The notes beneath the pieces were generated by a model. That model was not told the origin of the DNA and searched no databases. It saw only the letters and a program-made list of their open reading frames with translations. DNA of 64,000 nt from NCBI GenBank assembly GCA_033065855.1, contig JAVXUO010000939.1, positions 1 through 64,000 of the forward strand, written 5' to 3'. Below, piece after piece: positions 11,545-21,437 of the stretch. Made by a program: the position numbers and the translations under genes. This DNA comes from Escallonia rubra. Taxonomy: Eukaryota > Streptophyta > Magnoliopsida > Escalloniales > Escalloniaceae. Each line of letters begins with the position of its first letter. Within the stretch, counting starts at the first letter, position 1.

Positions 11545-12330
11545 AAAGGCCTTGGCCAACCCCATGGGGTCGGCCTCGGCCTCACCCAAGACCATGGGGT
11601 CGGCCTCGGCCTCACCCAAGGCCATGGGGTCGGCCTCGGCCTCCCATGGGGGTTTGGCCTTGGCCTTTCCCCCCGGTTCTTCACTCTTCGCGCAAAGTCC
11701 TTTTTGCACTTTTTCGCCTCGTACGTTTCGTACATGACTCTGGCACCTTGTTCATCATGTGGGTACGATTCTTGGTAGCATGCTCATCGTAACACAACTT
11801 TCGGATTCGTCATTACTTATCAAAACACCTACCGACGGTGCGCCCGAAGTTCGCAAAAGGAGAAATTGCCTTGGGCTCCGAAAATGGAAGTTGGCCATTT
11901 GGCCTTGGCCAACCCCAGGGGGTCGGCCTCGGCCTTCCCCAGGCCTAGGGGGTCGGCCTCGGCCTCCAGGAGGGGTTGGCCTCGGCCATTTTCCCCCGGT
12001 GGTTCACCCCTCCGCGCAAACCCCTTTTTTCGCACTCTTTTCGCTTCGTACGCTTTGCGCGTGACTTTGACACCTCGTTCGTCATATGGATACGATTCAC
12101 GTTGACACGCTTGTCATAATGCAACTTTTGGATTTGTCTTTGCTCATCAAACCACCTACCGTCGGCGCGCACGAAGTTCGCCAAGAGGGGGGAGTGGCCT
12201 TGGGCTCCTTCATAGGAGTTAGCCATTTGGCATTGGCCAACCCCAGGGGGTCGGCCTCGGCCTTCCCCATGCCTAGGGGGTCGGCCTCGGCCTCCACGAG
12301 GGGTTAGCCTTGGCCTTCCCCCCATTTTGG
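11545..12330. repeat. higher-order tandem repeat, period about 330-353 bp, with GGGGTCGGCCTCGGCC sub-repeats
   Basis: The phrase GGCCAACCCC recurs at 11,554, 11,907 and 12,235. Each time it is followed by two or three short units containing GGGGTCGGCCTCGGCC (unit near 30 bp in the first block). The spacers between blocks are also alike: each contains an ATCAAAACACCTACCG-like segment before the next block. Hypervariable tandem repeats in the 3' part of Tat elements are a known source of plant satellites. Confidence 0.85.
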
Positions 12331-12390
12331 CCAATGGTCTCCCCTCCCGCGCGCACTTGTTTTCTCGAGTCTTTGCACCTCCGCGATGTT

Positions 12391-12476
12391 TACGGACGTT
12401 CGTACATCAACCTCGCGACGTCCGTCGTGTATCACCTTACGGACGTTCGTACATCAACCTCGGGACGTCCGTTGTC
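12391..12476. repeat. two-copy 44-bp tandem repeat
   Basis: GGACGTTCGTACATCAACCT occurs twice, about 44 bases apart, each followed by a CGACGTCCGT-like end. It belongs to the same repeat-rich 3' region. Confidence 0.8.
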
Positions 12477-12655
12477 CATGACCGCACACCGCTTCCGCGA
12501 TGCCCATCGCCCAAAGTCGCGCGCTACTGCCGAATGACCCGTCGCCGACAACCGCATACCATCACTCACCAACTTTGTCACTACTACATGTTGCATTCAT
12601 TATCTTGTTATGACAGGTACACTTAGCTCATATCCTGTCTTCGAGACACCTAACC

Positions 12656-12835
12656 CGCGCCCTTGCGCCATTCTCATGACACGTGCCCCGGCACCAAATA
12701 TTGCTCCGCGACGTTCGTCGCCGCGCCCTTGCGCCATTCTCATGATACGTGCCCCGGCACCAAGTATTGCTCCGCGACGTTCGTCGCCGCACCACTTTCA
12801 CAACACGTGCCCCAGGCACCAGGTATTGTCTCGTG
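12656..12835. repeat. tandem repeat, period about 66 bp, 2.7 copies
   Basis: CCTTGCGCCATTCTCATGA occurs at 12,661 and 12,727. A third, diverged partial copy starts near 12,786 and shares ACACGTGCCCC and the CACCA(A/G)GTATTG core. Confidence 0.85.
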
Positions 12836-12878
12836 CTATAAGCATCGCGCTCATGCGCCACAATCATGTTGCATACTA

Positions 12879-13240
12879 CCGGGATGGGCTCACAACCTTA
12901 TAGCCATCGCCGTCTCAATCAAAAGGGGGGCTTCGGCCTCGTACCGGGATGGGCTCACAACCTTATAGCCATCGCCGTCTCAATAAAAAAGGGGCTTCGG
13001 CCTCGTACTGGGATGGGCTCATAACCTTATAGCCATCGCCGTCTCAATCAAAAGGGGGGCTTCGGCCTCGTACCGAGATGGGCTCACAACCTTATAGCCA
13101 TCGCCGTCTCAATCAAAAGGGGGGGGCTTCGGCCCCCATACCGGGATGGGCTCACAACCTTATAGCCATCGCCGTCTCAATCATACCGGGATGGGCTCAC
13201 AACCTCATAGCCATCGCCGTCACAGTCACAAGGGGCTCCG
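12879..13240. repeat. tandem repeat, period about 65 bp, six copies
   Basis: Units begin with CCGGGATGGGCTCACAACCT or a close variant at 12,879, 12,944, 13,008, 13,073, 13,141 and 13,186. Each contains TAGCCATCGCCGTC. Most end in AAAAGGGGGGCTTCGGCC, but the fifth unit is short (45 bp) and lacks that part. The array lies 0.5 kb upstream of the TATA box, inside what should be U3. Confidence 0.92.
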
Positions 13241-13685
13241 GTACGAGGACCCCTCGCCACGGACTCGGAGCGCTGAGCTACGACCATGTCCACTCACGTT
13301 ACCGTCGATCGTCGACATCACCTGGACAATGACCCCCGGGTCACTCCGGGACGGGAGCAGGTCCTCGGAGGGCATCGCGCCTAGTCCGCCTGGCAGTTGG
13401 CTACAGGGGTAACCCTCACCGCTGTCAGGTTCTCCGCGCGTCTCTTGACGCACCTCATGGGATTCAGTAAGGGCTTGGATTGGTGGCTGGGGCAACGGGC
13501 TTACTCTGATCATGCTACCGCTGTATGGTCAGTCTTCTCAGACAGGTAGAGCGACGCTGTGTGGGGCAAGCAACGCGAATTTAGGAACCGGCAGTCCAAC
13601 GGAGAACCGGCATTTTGGGCCCCCCTGGTGACGTGTCACTCCCAGGGAACGACATGTGGCACTTTATGACATAAGCACCATGTTT

Positions 13686-13700
13686 CCTATAAATAGTGAA
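13686..13700 (+). promoter_or_regulatory. TATA-type promoter of the Tat 3' LTR
   Basis: CCTATAAATAGTG is a textbook plant TATA box. The transcribed part that follows has the layout of an R/U5 region: CTTTCTCACTCTAG, then a run of GGACCGTAAC-like repeats to about 13,850. Its position 0.4 kb before the neighbouring gene means it could also drive read-through antisense to INTS9. Confidence 0.7.
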
Positions 13701-14119
13701 CTTTACAACTCAAAAAAGGACTTTTTGGCTCTTCTTACAAAAATCACTTTCTCACTCTAGAATTTGAGAGCTCTCGGATTCTAGTGAGAGAAACGTAACT
13801 TTGGACCGTAACTTCGGACCGTAGCATTGGACCCTGACTTGGACTATCGACTGCCGGCCCTTTTCGTCTTAGCTTTGCCTTCGCAGCACTGCCATTCCTC
13901 ACGGCCCGTCTGAGAAGCCTTGCCCTCAGCCCTTACTCCGTCTTTGATGTCTCCCACTTTGCATATTTGGAAGCTGATACGGACTGCAGCCTTTGTGGCA
14001 CCTCCACGTAAATAAGAACCCACTTTCCTTGGCATCATACACTGAGAGTGATTTTATAACGTCTTAACATAGAAGAAAATAAGATGTGCACAAAAATAAA
14101 GGACAAGATCTTATATTTG

Positions 14120-17100
14120 TCAAATGCTATTCAAGATGGTATTGACTGCTTCAGAAATGAGAGAGGCTAGACTCTCATCCGAAGTACTAATAACAGTAGT
14201 TGTTGCTTTGACTTCTATCAAGGCCTTGCTAGGCTCAAAAATATGCAAAACAGAAGCAATTTCCGATCCAGCATCGCTCATGCCTTGTTCTACAGATCCC
14301 TTGATTCCCATCTTCTGCAAAGCGGCCAGAAGATTTTCCAAATCCATTGCACCCCAATGCAGCAACGGTCTAGTGTCCGAAGAAATAGCTTGCTCGTTAC
14401 CCGGGTGTAAAAGATGTTTGCCGTGCTCCATAACAAGTTCTCCCTTCAGTCTTGCAATACTCGTGTCCTTGTGATCCAACTTTGTCCAACTGAGCTGTGT
14501 TGCCAAGTCCATCGAAATATACAGCTCGGGCAATTCCTTCCTGTTTGGTATCCGCAATGTCTGATTTTCAGAGTAACCAAGGAATGATGATGAACTGTTT
14601 GGAGGACCAATATGCCTCCTCAAATACTCGGGAAACTGCTTGCAGCGAAAAACAAAGAAACAACAGGAGATGCAAAACTAATTATATTTGTATAAGCATT
14701 AGAAGGGGGGTAGGAGTGGAGGTTAGTGAGGTCGAAGGTTATTACTACAACAAAGTCTGGCTGCAATATCTTCAGCAAAGGTTGAACCTTCTGCAACCTA
14801 CAGAACAAAAGATGAAACCATAAGACACCATTATTGAATAGTAAAAGAAATAAGTGGGCAGAAGAAAGCCTGAAAATATTATATAAAAGCTACTTCCTGT
14901 CAAAAGTCTAATAAGATTAAAGAATATCAAGAGAAGGGCAAGCCGTATATCTCAATACATGATTACGTACCTATAACCACACGAGTGAGTTATAGAGAGA
15001 TGGAAAGATGTTGTGTGTGTGTGTGTGTGTGTGTGTTGGGGGGCGGGGGGGAAGAGGTATTCCTTACTTTATTCCAGAAAGAAATGAACACTGTAGGGCC
15101 TTCATTGCCATTGGTTTGAACGGTAAAAGAGCTAATTCAGCATCCACGCCTTCCTGTTTAGTAGAAGATCCGAAGTCAGGCAAGCATATATAACAGGTCA
15201 AACAAAACAAGGATGATTGCAACAATGTAGTACATTTAGATAGTTGAACCAAACAAGAAGAAACCAAACCTCCATAACAAGTAATGAATTTTGATCCCTG
15301 CACCAACGCCGAAGCAAATGAACAACAGGTCCAAGCCGCAGACTCCAGTGAGGACAAAACACTATGCATGGTTCCTGCCAAATTTTTCTGTGCCCATTAT
15401 ATCAGCTCCCAAATTGAAGCAAAGAGCAAAGTGACTTTACCACAGAACATAGAACTCCAAGAAATACCACGTAGGAAAATTCTGCAGGCGCTTTTTTTTC
15501 TATTTAATGCTCTAACTAGTTATGTCTCCCTAAATAAGAAAACAATTCACTCTTCTCTGAAGACCTAATTACAAAACTACCGTAGCAGGAGATATTTGCA
15601 ATTCTGAAAGAAAGAAGTGTCTTACAATAATTCAAGTGAATGGACTGCAGGAAACGTATGAAGCCTTTTCTCCCTTGTGAGCACTACGTGGGCAAACAGT
15701 GGCTCACCAGAATACAGCTGCAAGCCCAATTTTTAGAAAAGTACATTAGCTGCTTAAACTTGTACCACTCCACTATATAAGCTGATTAATTTCTCCTGAT
15801 AACTCTAAGAATGTAAGTACCTTTTCTTGCCGAAGCTTGCATAACCATTCTGGTATGATATTTGTGAACGCCATTAGCTCTTCTGCTATGGTAGAAATTA
15901 CATATATGGGAACCTATATATGGAAGAAAATTTAGATTTTAAGGAAGCATGACTTTCTAAAAAATGTCTACTAAAAGCGCTAACCAACAACCCAATACAT
16001 ACACGCTCGCTCACAGGCATATATACTCAGGAGTAAATAGAACTCTATTTTCTCCTGCATACATGGATTAAGTGCTGGAGCTGGGTAATTACCTTTGAGT
16101 CGCGGTAAGCGCAAGGCGGTGGAATACAAATGGTGGTCATACGGATGGAAGGGGTGGCATTGAGAGAGAGAGAGAGAGAGAGAGAGGAGATTTCGTCTGT
16201 TCTCTTTTTAAGATAATATATGTGGCTAATAGAGATCCCTTGAGTGTGGGCTGGTCGATTAGGATTAAGATCAGACAATGTACAAAGCAGGTGAAATTAA
16301 AGTAGAAAAATGCACCTTTAAATTTGAAGATTTGAGAGAAAGAGAGAGCTGTTCCAAAAGCTGCAAAACAATTCCAAGTCTTCCAATAGGAACTAGGACT
16401 GAACCTCCAGCTTCAACAGAATCTACAGCACAGGAGATTATAAAAGCCAATTTCTCCATTTCCTCAGACCTCTCATCAGCATTAAGCAAGGCTTCGCCAA
16501 TAACTTCCCAGCTATTATCTGTGTCACTGCGACATGATTATGAAAATTTTACTATTGCGCTTCTCTGGGGGTTGGAAAGGATAATCTGGAGATCTCTAAT
16601 TCTTAAACTCAAAAATCAAGTAAAGAATCAAAATAGAGATACTGTCAGGAATGTGCAAAAGAAAGTACCTCTTAATTGATAGATCACTATTGACAGAAGC
16701 AAAATGACAATTTTCATCCTCCACGTTGCCTAGAATATTTCGCGCCGAGTTATCAGAATATAGAATCGCGTCACATCCCTGAAGAGCGTGGTAATTAAAA
16801 TCCATTGCAGTTTCAGATTGAAATATAGAGCTTGAAACATGTCCAATATTTGCTTTTGGACTGCTAATGGTCCAATTGCAACTTCCTATTTCCAAACCAG
16901 AGCTGAAGGCCTTTATGGTAATACTGCCATTGTAGCATGCTTCTTCAGCGTATTTAAGAACCTGAACTCTCTGCATGCAACTTTTCACATCAGCTGCACT
17001 GAAAAACATCTTTTGTTACATACACAAACACAAAAGTTCACTATCATGCATTGAAGTATGTAACCTGCAAATGAAAAATAAAAGCAGCTTTCTTATCAGT

Positions 17101-20100
17101 ATATGCTATATTATTTCCCATAGGTTGGAGATCCAGTTAAGGCCAGTTGTTTACTTGCATTGCAGAGCCAGAACCAATTGACGCGTTTCTATTTATGGTT
17201 CTTATGGAGCTACATTGCAACAAATCTTCTTTTTCTGCAGCATTGCTTCTATGATCTTACAACTACACTCAAGGGCGAGACAGGAAAGAGAGGAACTGCA
17301 CCAACTTCCTCTAACAAGGTTTTTGGCTCGCAATAAAGCTACTTTGACCATCTTCCGAAGTTCTAAATAATCTACTGATCAAAGCCCTTTATTATTATTA
17401 GTAAGATAGGGCGCTCTACATTCAGCCACACCACAGTGACCTCTGAAGCGATCCTCTTCTAGTTCCGAGACGAAATCCGACATTTCGGTAGCATCCCACC
17501 CTTACCTTACTCCTTCCTCCGTTATTTTAGCTGCAATGGCAACAGACGCATGAACAAGTGCCAAATCCATCCCCGCACCTTCCAATGAATTCCACACTCG
17601 CTCAGCACAGCAAAGAGGCCCGATTGAGCAAGCCTTATTTAGTTTAGCCATAGGCCTGAAGGAGGTCAGGTACTCACCTAAAACTTCTTCTCGCTGAGGC
17701 ACCGGCGTAGTCATTGAAGTTCCCAGCTGCAACTCAAGGCTGCTGTTTCAGATTGTCAGCCACAGAAGCAAGGTTTTCCCACAGGATCGGCCGTTTCCCC
17801 TGGAAGGGACAAAAGAAAGATCTTGTTGTTTCTTCAACAATTTCTGATCTCTAGTGGACCTCTCAGTAGGGAGCAAGAGCGGGATCATCAGCCTCACTGG
17901 AGTAGCCAAAAAATCGAGTTCTACTTTTTTTTCATTTTGCTTTGGAGGAATGTTGATAGGCTTCTTCAGGGTAACATAAATTTCCAGAGTTCAGAGAAGA
18001 CTCATTCGAAGCCATCTCTGCGCTCTGCTTTGTTTATGCTGCTAACTCTCAGTTTGGTCCTACTTCTAACTAATCACGTATACAATACTTGAATTCTCGG
18101 TGTAGATGCTACATAGTTGGTTCTCATCCTTCAGAGACTACGAGTGTAATAGGAGCATCCGTCGAGTGAGGATTGTCAGAGGAAAGAGGTGAGACAAGCC
18201 TTCTATGCCACGTCGCATGTTATAATTAATAAGGGCGGGTGCCATTTAACAGCAGATAGACACCAGTTAGGATAACCCTCACACGAGAGCCAAAAAGAAG
18301 GCTTCCATTAGTTGCTAATAGTCGAGGATAGACTTGGTGTGTGCGAAAAATACATTGGAATTGGATCATTCAGTAACAGTGCTTGTGGTGTAGGAGATCT
18401 TGGTCTTTCTAACCTTTGTGAGCCAAGCGAGTGCTGGATTAGCCTTACTGCTTGACCTCCTCTCTCTTAGCGAAATATGGGGTTATCGAGATAGTAGTTC
18501 CCTCTTTCCCGGATGGGACTCTACTAGAGTCCATAACTCAAAATAGGTGACCTAACGGCCACCACCGACTAAACATACCAATAGTCACCAGATTCATATG
18601 AGCTACTGGGGAGTAAGCAATGATCTTCTTAAGAAAGATCTGTCGTAAAGTGGTCGAGGAAGTATATGTTATAGCAATCACGCTTAAAGTATAAATGAAA
18701 GGAGCGGAACAAAGTGTCGCTTCGGGGAACATGGGTATTGAAAATCTTAAAAACCCATAGGTTCCCAGTATGATTTTTAGTCCATGATCCTCCGCTTTCT
18801 TTTTAGTTGAGTAAAAACACTAGATGTCGTGAAAGGAACAGGCTTGGCTGGATCAAAGCACTTCTTTCTGACACTCGCAACTAATTACTCCTCTGTACAT
18901 ATAGGGAAGACCACTACTGAGACTGAAACTCAAAGGCCTCCAACGGTAAATATTCATGAGATTAGGGTGGATGTTGTACTGCTCTGCCCCCTCCCCAAAA
19001 AAAGAGAGAGTATTGAGAATTTAATCTACTAAAACAATCGTAGCTGGCGCAAGAAGACGAGTAGAAAGAATTAGCTAGGGAGGGAGACAGGGCTAAGGCA
19101 GATGCCAGTCTAATCTTCCTTAGAATGGCTTGTGCAATTGAAGAAGAAAAGGAAGAAGGAGTGCAGACAAGACAGAAGGATGAAATCGAGGGAAGGTAAC
19201 TACTATAGGCATTACAGCGGATGGACTGACTACGATACTATAAGGCCTTTTGAGGAAGCTGAAGACAAAGAGGGTGTTTTTATGACGAATAAACCGAAAG
19301 GAGAAAAACAAGGACTGGACCATTCAGGCGACCGTCTGCAAGTTAAAAAAGGTGGATACTTGGTAAGCTTAGAATGTTCCATGATGGTCATTGAATGATA
19401 GAAAAGGACATTTCGCAAGCTTGAATCCCTATAAAAAGTCTGTCCCTTAAAGCTTTAGCCTTAAAATAAAATTAGGGTAACCTCCCCTCCAAACTATTCT
19501 AGGCCTGTTTCAGTCCCATGAGTGAGTCAGTCAATCCTGTTCGAAAGCTAGCGCCCACTCACTTTCAATATTGACTATGAGGAACTTACCTCTCTTGCTT
19601 AGGAACAGAAGAAAGAACTCTTACGTGTTAATACAAGAAAATACTTGACTTTTTTGAGACTGAAACAACTCGCGTAGCCTTCTTCCTTTTCCCAAGAGTA
19701 TAGAAGCGAAAGGTAATGTAATTAAGCCTATTATCAGAAGCAAAGGGGCGTAGCGATCTCTGAAAGCTCCAAATAGGGATCCCTTTTGTGATTTGGGTGT
19801 GGCTGCTACACTCTTAGGAGGGCGAAAGACATAAGTGGTGAACCGAGATTCGTAAGAAAGTATTAGATCAGAATAAGGTAAAGCTTGAAGATAAGTTTTG
19901 TACTCTATTAATTTCTCAGTCCCTCTAGTCACGCATATTCAGTCGTACCGGCATGGCCCCAACCCGGCAACCCCCTCCCAACCCAACTATTGGCGTAATT
20001 GCCTTCACCTTGCCTCAGTCCTTCCGCTCTTCATTCCTCACATCCTTCAATAACGAGATAAACTGCGCACACAATGGCTAAAGTAGTTTCTTTTGGGAAA

Positions 20101-21437
20101 AAAAAACTATTAACTTCGCAAGGAAAAAGATAAGTAGCGCGGTTCGCTTCCTGGCGAGACTGTTCCAAAAGTCTACTACTGTGAGTGAGCTTTCGCTTTA
20201 CTACAGAAAATGGCCCACCACACCTATCCTCTTATCCATATCTTTCAATGGGTCTAGGCCTTACCCTTAGAAGCTTTAAAAACTTGTTTACAACCGAAAG
20301 ATTTGGAAGCAAGTTAGCTTATAGAACTTCGACTCATTCAGGAAAACTATGAGAGGAAGGAAAAAAAAATTAAAAATCAAACTTTAACAAGATCACACCA
20401 GATCATGAAGAAGTCCACTGAAACTCCAAAACTAAATCAGTAACACAGGACGAGACGAGACTGTTTTTTTGCATAAAATCACTTCACATAATAGAGGAGT
20501 TCACCGCAATAGAATTTGCATGGAGCTCATAGAATTCTGAACTGAAATTTTATCTTTTGTAGGTGTACCTGTACCATTAAGAAGTAAATTGCACTTTGCC
20601 AACAGAATACTAGAACACAACGCCGAACTGTTTTGACGAAGAAGACATAAAGTGCATACATGCAATAATGAAGGAACAAAGGAAAGGAATCTACAAGTTT
20701 TGTTTAACGCAGTCATCATTAGTACCTGTACAAAGGCATCCAACCACCAAGCTCCGACCCAACTTTGCCTAGAACTCTCTCTCTCAATGCCAATGGAAGC
20801 ATTTCAAGCTCTTCCCACTTCATCCACTGGAGTAAAGCAGATTCCTCAGGCCCATAGAACTGCCTGAATTCCGTATGCATTGCAACAAGGTCGTCCATCA
20901 TAAGCTGCCCATGTCTTGCTGTTGCTTCAGTTGCATATATCTAATCCCATGAAACAATCAAATCATGCAAGGTATAAAATGTTTTTGTGAATGGTAAGTA
21001 GAACAAAAGCTTGAAATAAATAAATTAGCTACCTTCGCGGAGAAGCCTTTGGTGCGAGTAAGAAATGGCAACCCCAGCATACCCATTGGACTTGAGATCA
21101 AAACAATATCAATGAAAGAAACATCCAATAGATGCAAATTATTAACAGTTTTGTAACAAGGTTCTGCCTGTATCAGATTGTTTGCATCAAGAAGTTTCTC
21201 AATTTTCTGCCTCGCATCAGTAGGTATGGGAGAAAAGACTGTAAGAGCTGAAAGGTCCAAGGGACAATCAAATAGGACCCGAAAACCAGACACGCTGAGT
21301 AAGTGGCATGCTGGGAAATGAAAACCCCCACCTTCACTTAAACATGTCTGCAATTAAGAAAGAAAAGCATCTCAAACAAGATAACATTATTAAACAGGCA
21401 CAATGCAGACACACAAACAGAGACTTACAAACTTCAT
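14120..21437 (-). CDS. INTS9: Integrator complex subunit 9 (INTS9/RC-74 homologue), complete, 11 coding exons
   Basis: INTS9 is the catalytically silent partner of the INTS11 endonuclease in the nuclear Integrator complex, which cleaves snRNA 3' ends. Coding exons run 21437-21429, 21347-21033, 20940-20726, 16998-16669, 16526-16316, 15913-15821, 15717-15626, 15387-15270, 15153-15068, 14797-14746 and 14635-14120. All introns start GT and end AG, the phases agree, and the joined frame is 678 residues plus a stop. The start gives MKF then [12 protein letters not shown], and the next part gives [20 protein letters not shown], the N-terminus of plant INTS9. The metallo-beta-lactamase part is followed by the beta-CASP part ([49 protein letters not shown]) and a conserved C-terminus (MGIKGSVEQ). 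The first coding exon encodes only three residues, and intron 3 is swollen to 3.7 kb by mitochondrial DNA. The stop codon lies within about 270 bp of the Tat element. Confidence 0.93.
15011..15036. repeat. (GT)n microsatellite in an INTS9 intron
   Basis: About a dozen TG units are followed by a G-rich run. The repeat lies inside the intron between coding exons 9 and 10. Confidence 0.95.
16160..16186. repeat. (GA)n microsatellite in an INTS9 intron
   Basis: An uninterrupted run of GA units lies in the intron between coding exons 5 and 6. Confidence 0.95.
18538..18732 (-). pseudogene. nad4: nad4 exon fragment within the NUMT
   Basis: Translation gives [20 protein letters not shown] and later [20 protein letters not shown], which matches the NADH dehydrogenase subunit 4 segment around the end of plant nad4 exon 2. 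Several differences from the familiar protein (Ser for Phe, Thr for Ile, Ser for Leu, Pro for Ser) are the kind that C-to-U editing would correct. This suggests a copy of genomic, unedited mitochondrial DNA. Homology stops after GMFS, where the plant gene has an intron. Confidence 0.85.
19866..19926 (-). pseudogene. nad7: nad7 exon 2 fragment within the NUMT
   Basis: [18 protein letters not shown] is the short second exon of plant mitochondrial nad7. Homology ends soon after (SDLI in place of the usual FDRLD), consistent with exon-intron structure or decay. The following frame ([20 protein letters not shown]) was not recognised. Confidence 0.8.

Larger units (their letters stand above)
1..13860 (+). 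mobile_element. Ty3/gypsy LTR retrotransposon, Tat lineage, 5' end outside window
   Basis: The parts in order are gag, protease, reverse transcriptase, RNase H, a second archaeal-type RNase H and integrase on the plus strand. These are followed by an antisense PMD gene, a repeat-rich 3' region and a TATA-type promoter near 13,687. The second RNase H after the first and the extra gene between integrase and the 3' LTR are hallmarks of the plant Tat lineage. The 5' LTR and primer-binding site lie before base 1, so the LTRs cannot be compared and the age cannot be estimated. The right edge is uncertain: it falls between about 13,850 and 14,100, just before the INTS9 stop codon. The pol frame looks whole, while the gag-protease part has a few coding breaks. 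I could not fix the start of the 3' LTR. Confidence 0.85.
17185..20350. other. mitochondrial DNA insert (NUMT) inside INTS9 intron 3
   Basis: The stretch differs in texture from the AT-rich intron around it and reads like plant mitochondrial intergenic DNA. It contains recognisable minus-strand exon fragments of nad4 (18,538-18,732) and nad7 (about 19,866-19,926). The remaining ORFs (for example 17,502-17,732 and 19,621-19,865) are not recognised. The fragments carry frame-ending changes and amino-acid changes that mitochondrial genes would not tolerate, so this is a nuclear copy and not a contig error. Both edges are approximate, judged from the change in composition. Confidence 0.75.

Noticed and set aside
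11260-11778. 172-residue frame with repeated GVGLGLTQ
   Set aside because: It is a by-product of the GGGGTCGGCCTCGGCC sub-repeat, whose unit near 30 bp keeps frame. There is no start context or homology.
12879-13240. Regular 65-bp repeats resembling a CRISPR array
   Set aside because: The units are directly adjacent with no unique spacers, and the context is a plant retrotransposon 3' region.
15153-15190. Longer version of INTS9 exon 9 reading into [10 protein letters not shown]
   Set aside because: The acceptor AAACAG before GAAGGCGTGG keeps phase and aligns with other plant INTS9 proteins without an insertion. The upstream residues are intron.
17502-17732. 76-residue frame as a mitochondrial gene
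   Set aside because: I recognise no mitochondrial protein in it. It may be intergenic mitochondrial sequence.
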